Source: DASZTU01 sp035493835 | Lineage (GTDB): Bacteria > Pseudomonadota > Alphaproteobacteria > Rhizobiales > Devosiaceae | Length of the DNA stretch: 49,480 bases | Direction of reading: 5' to 3' | Assembly (NCBI GenBank): GCA_035493835.1 | Contig: DATJHO010000038.1 | Location: 1-49,480 of the forward strand | Shown: piece after piece, positions 49,323 through 49,480 of the stretch | How positions within the stretch are numbered: position 1 is the stretch's first letter | How the letters are laid out: every line of letters begins with the position of its first letter | Notes under the pieces: generated by a model | Seen by the model: the letters and a program-made list of their open reading frames with translations, nothing else | The model's database searches: none | What the model was told of the DNA's origin: nothing | Program-made: the position numbers and the translations under genes

Positions 49323-49480
49323 ATGAGGTATGTTGCTCTGATTGACGGCGAAGCAGGCGGCTACGGCGTTCAGTTTCCAGATGCGCCGGGCTGCACTGCC
49401 ATGGGCGAAACGGAAGATGAGGCGCTGCGCAATGCCGCTGAGGCTCTATCCGAATGGGTGGCCGATGAATTGGCCGAGGG
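49323..49480 (+). CDS. hicB: HicB antitoxin (3' end outside window)
   Basis: First 52 residues: MRYVALIDGEAGGYGVQFPDAPGCTAMGETEDEALRNAAEALSEWVADELAE. The Y..hhE....YGV.FPDhPGC...G.T.eEA..na.eAL pattern is the HicB N-terminal fold that blocks HicA. AGGAGA precedes the ATG. The DNA-binding C-terminal domain lies beyond the window. Confidence 0.92.
   Translation, partial: MRYVALIDGEAGGYGVQFPDAPGCTAMGETEDEALRNAAEALSEWVADELAE

Noticed and set aside
40186..49480. Integration of the island at tRNA-Thr
   Set aside because: I looked for a second copy of the tRNA 3' end (GGTTCAAATCC...GGCACCA) downstream and found none, and no integrase gene is visible; integration here stays unproven.

Overview
The window is about 49.5 kb of GC-rich, densely coding DNA from an alphaproteobacterium, most likely a member of the Hyphomicrobiales (Devosia-like; inferred from gene content, not proven). 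Supporting signs are the number of sugar and peptide ABC importers, two GGAAC-N16/17-CGTT motifs typical of the alphaproteobacterial EcfG general stress response, an Omp25/31-type outer-membrane barrel, and Rhizobiales-style intergenic palindromes. No rRNA, CRISPR array or complete insertion sequence was seen. One tRNA gene (Thr, anticodon TGT) is present.

Left part (1-12.5 kb): the end of a glutathione-dependent formaldehyde dehydrogenase gene, an EF-hand lipoprotein, a UPF0178/DUF1345 pair, and a D-xylose importer (xylF, xylH and a single-domain ATPase) divergent from a ROK-family repressor. A ROK-type operator lies between them. The repressor is followed after 5 bp by a di-heme cytochrome and a translationally coupled CRTAC1-like beta-propeller protein. 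A phosphoprotein-phosphatase-like metallophosphoesterase and an orphan BrnA-like antitoxin follow.

Centre (12.5-34 kb): an AGE-family sugar epimerase with a second sugar ABC importer, an SDR plus P1-peptidase operon, an O-antigen-ligase-like membrane protein divergent from a methyltransferase, an aldehyde dehydrogenase, a peptide ABC importer with an M20 deacylase, then a DUF892 stress protein and DNA ligase D, each with its own apparent EcfG promoter. Stem-loops lie between the binding-protein gene and the permease gene in all three ABC operons.

Right part (34-49.5 kb): an osmoregulated periplasmic glucan operon (opgG, a 53-residue ORF, opgH) convergent with a PIG-V-like mannosyltransferase and its partner. 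After tRNA-Thr comes an accessory island of small orphan genes, a secreted phospholipase-D-like nuclease, and a phage-like lysis cassette (amidase, lipoprotein, holin-like protein, RlpA-like protein, DUF6527 protein) with no capsid, tail, packaging or integrase genes in view. It ends with an outer-membrane beta-barrel and a hicAB toxin-antitoxin locus whose promoter holds two near-identical palindromes. hicB runs off the window.

No single cassette stands out as a wholly new system. The observations I rate highest are the paired EcfG promoters, the small ORF coupling opgG to opgH, the cytochrome/beta-propeller pair under a sugar repressor, the structural-gene-free lysis island, and a tandem-hairpin element upstream of the nuclease.
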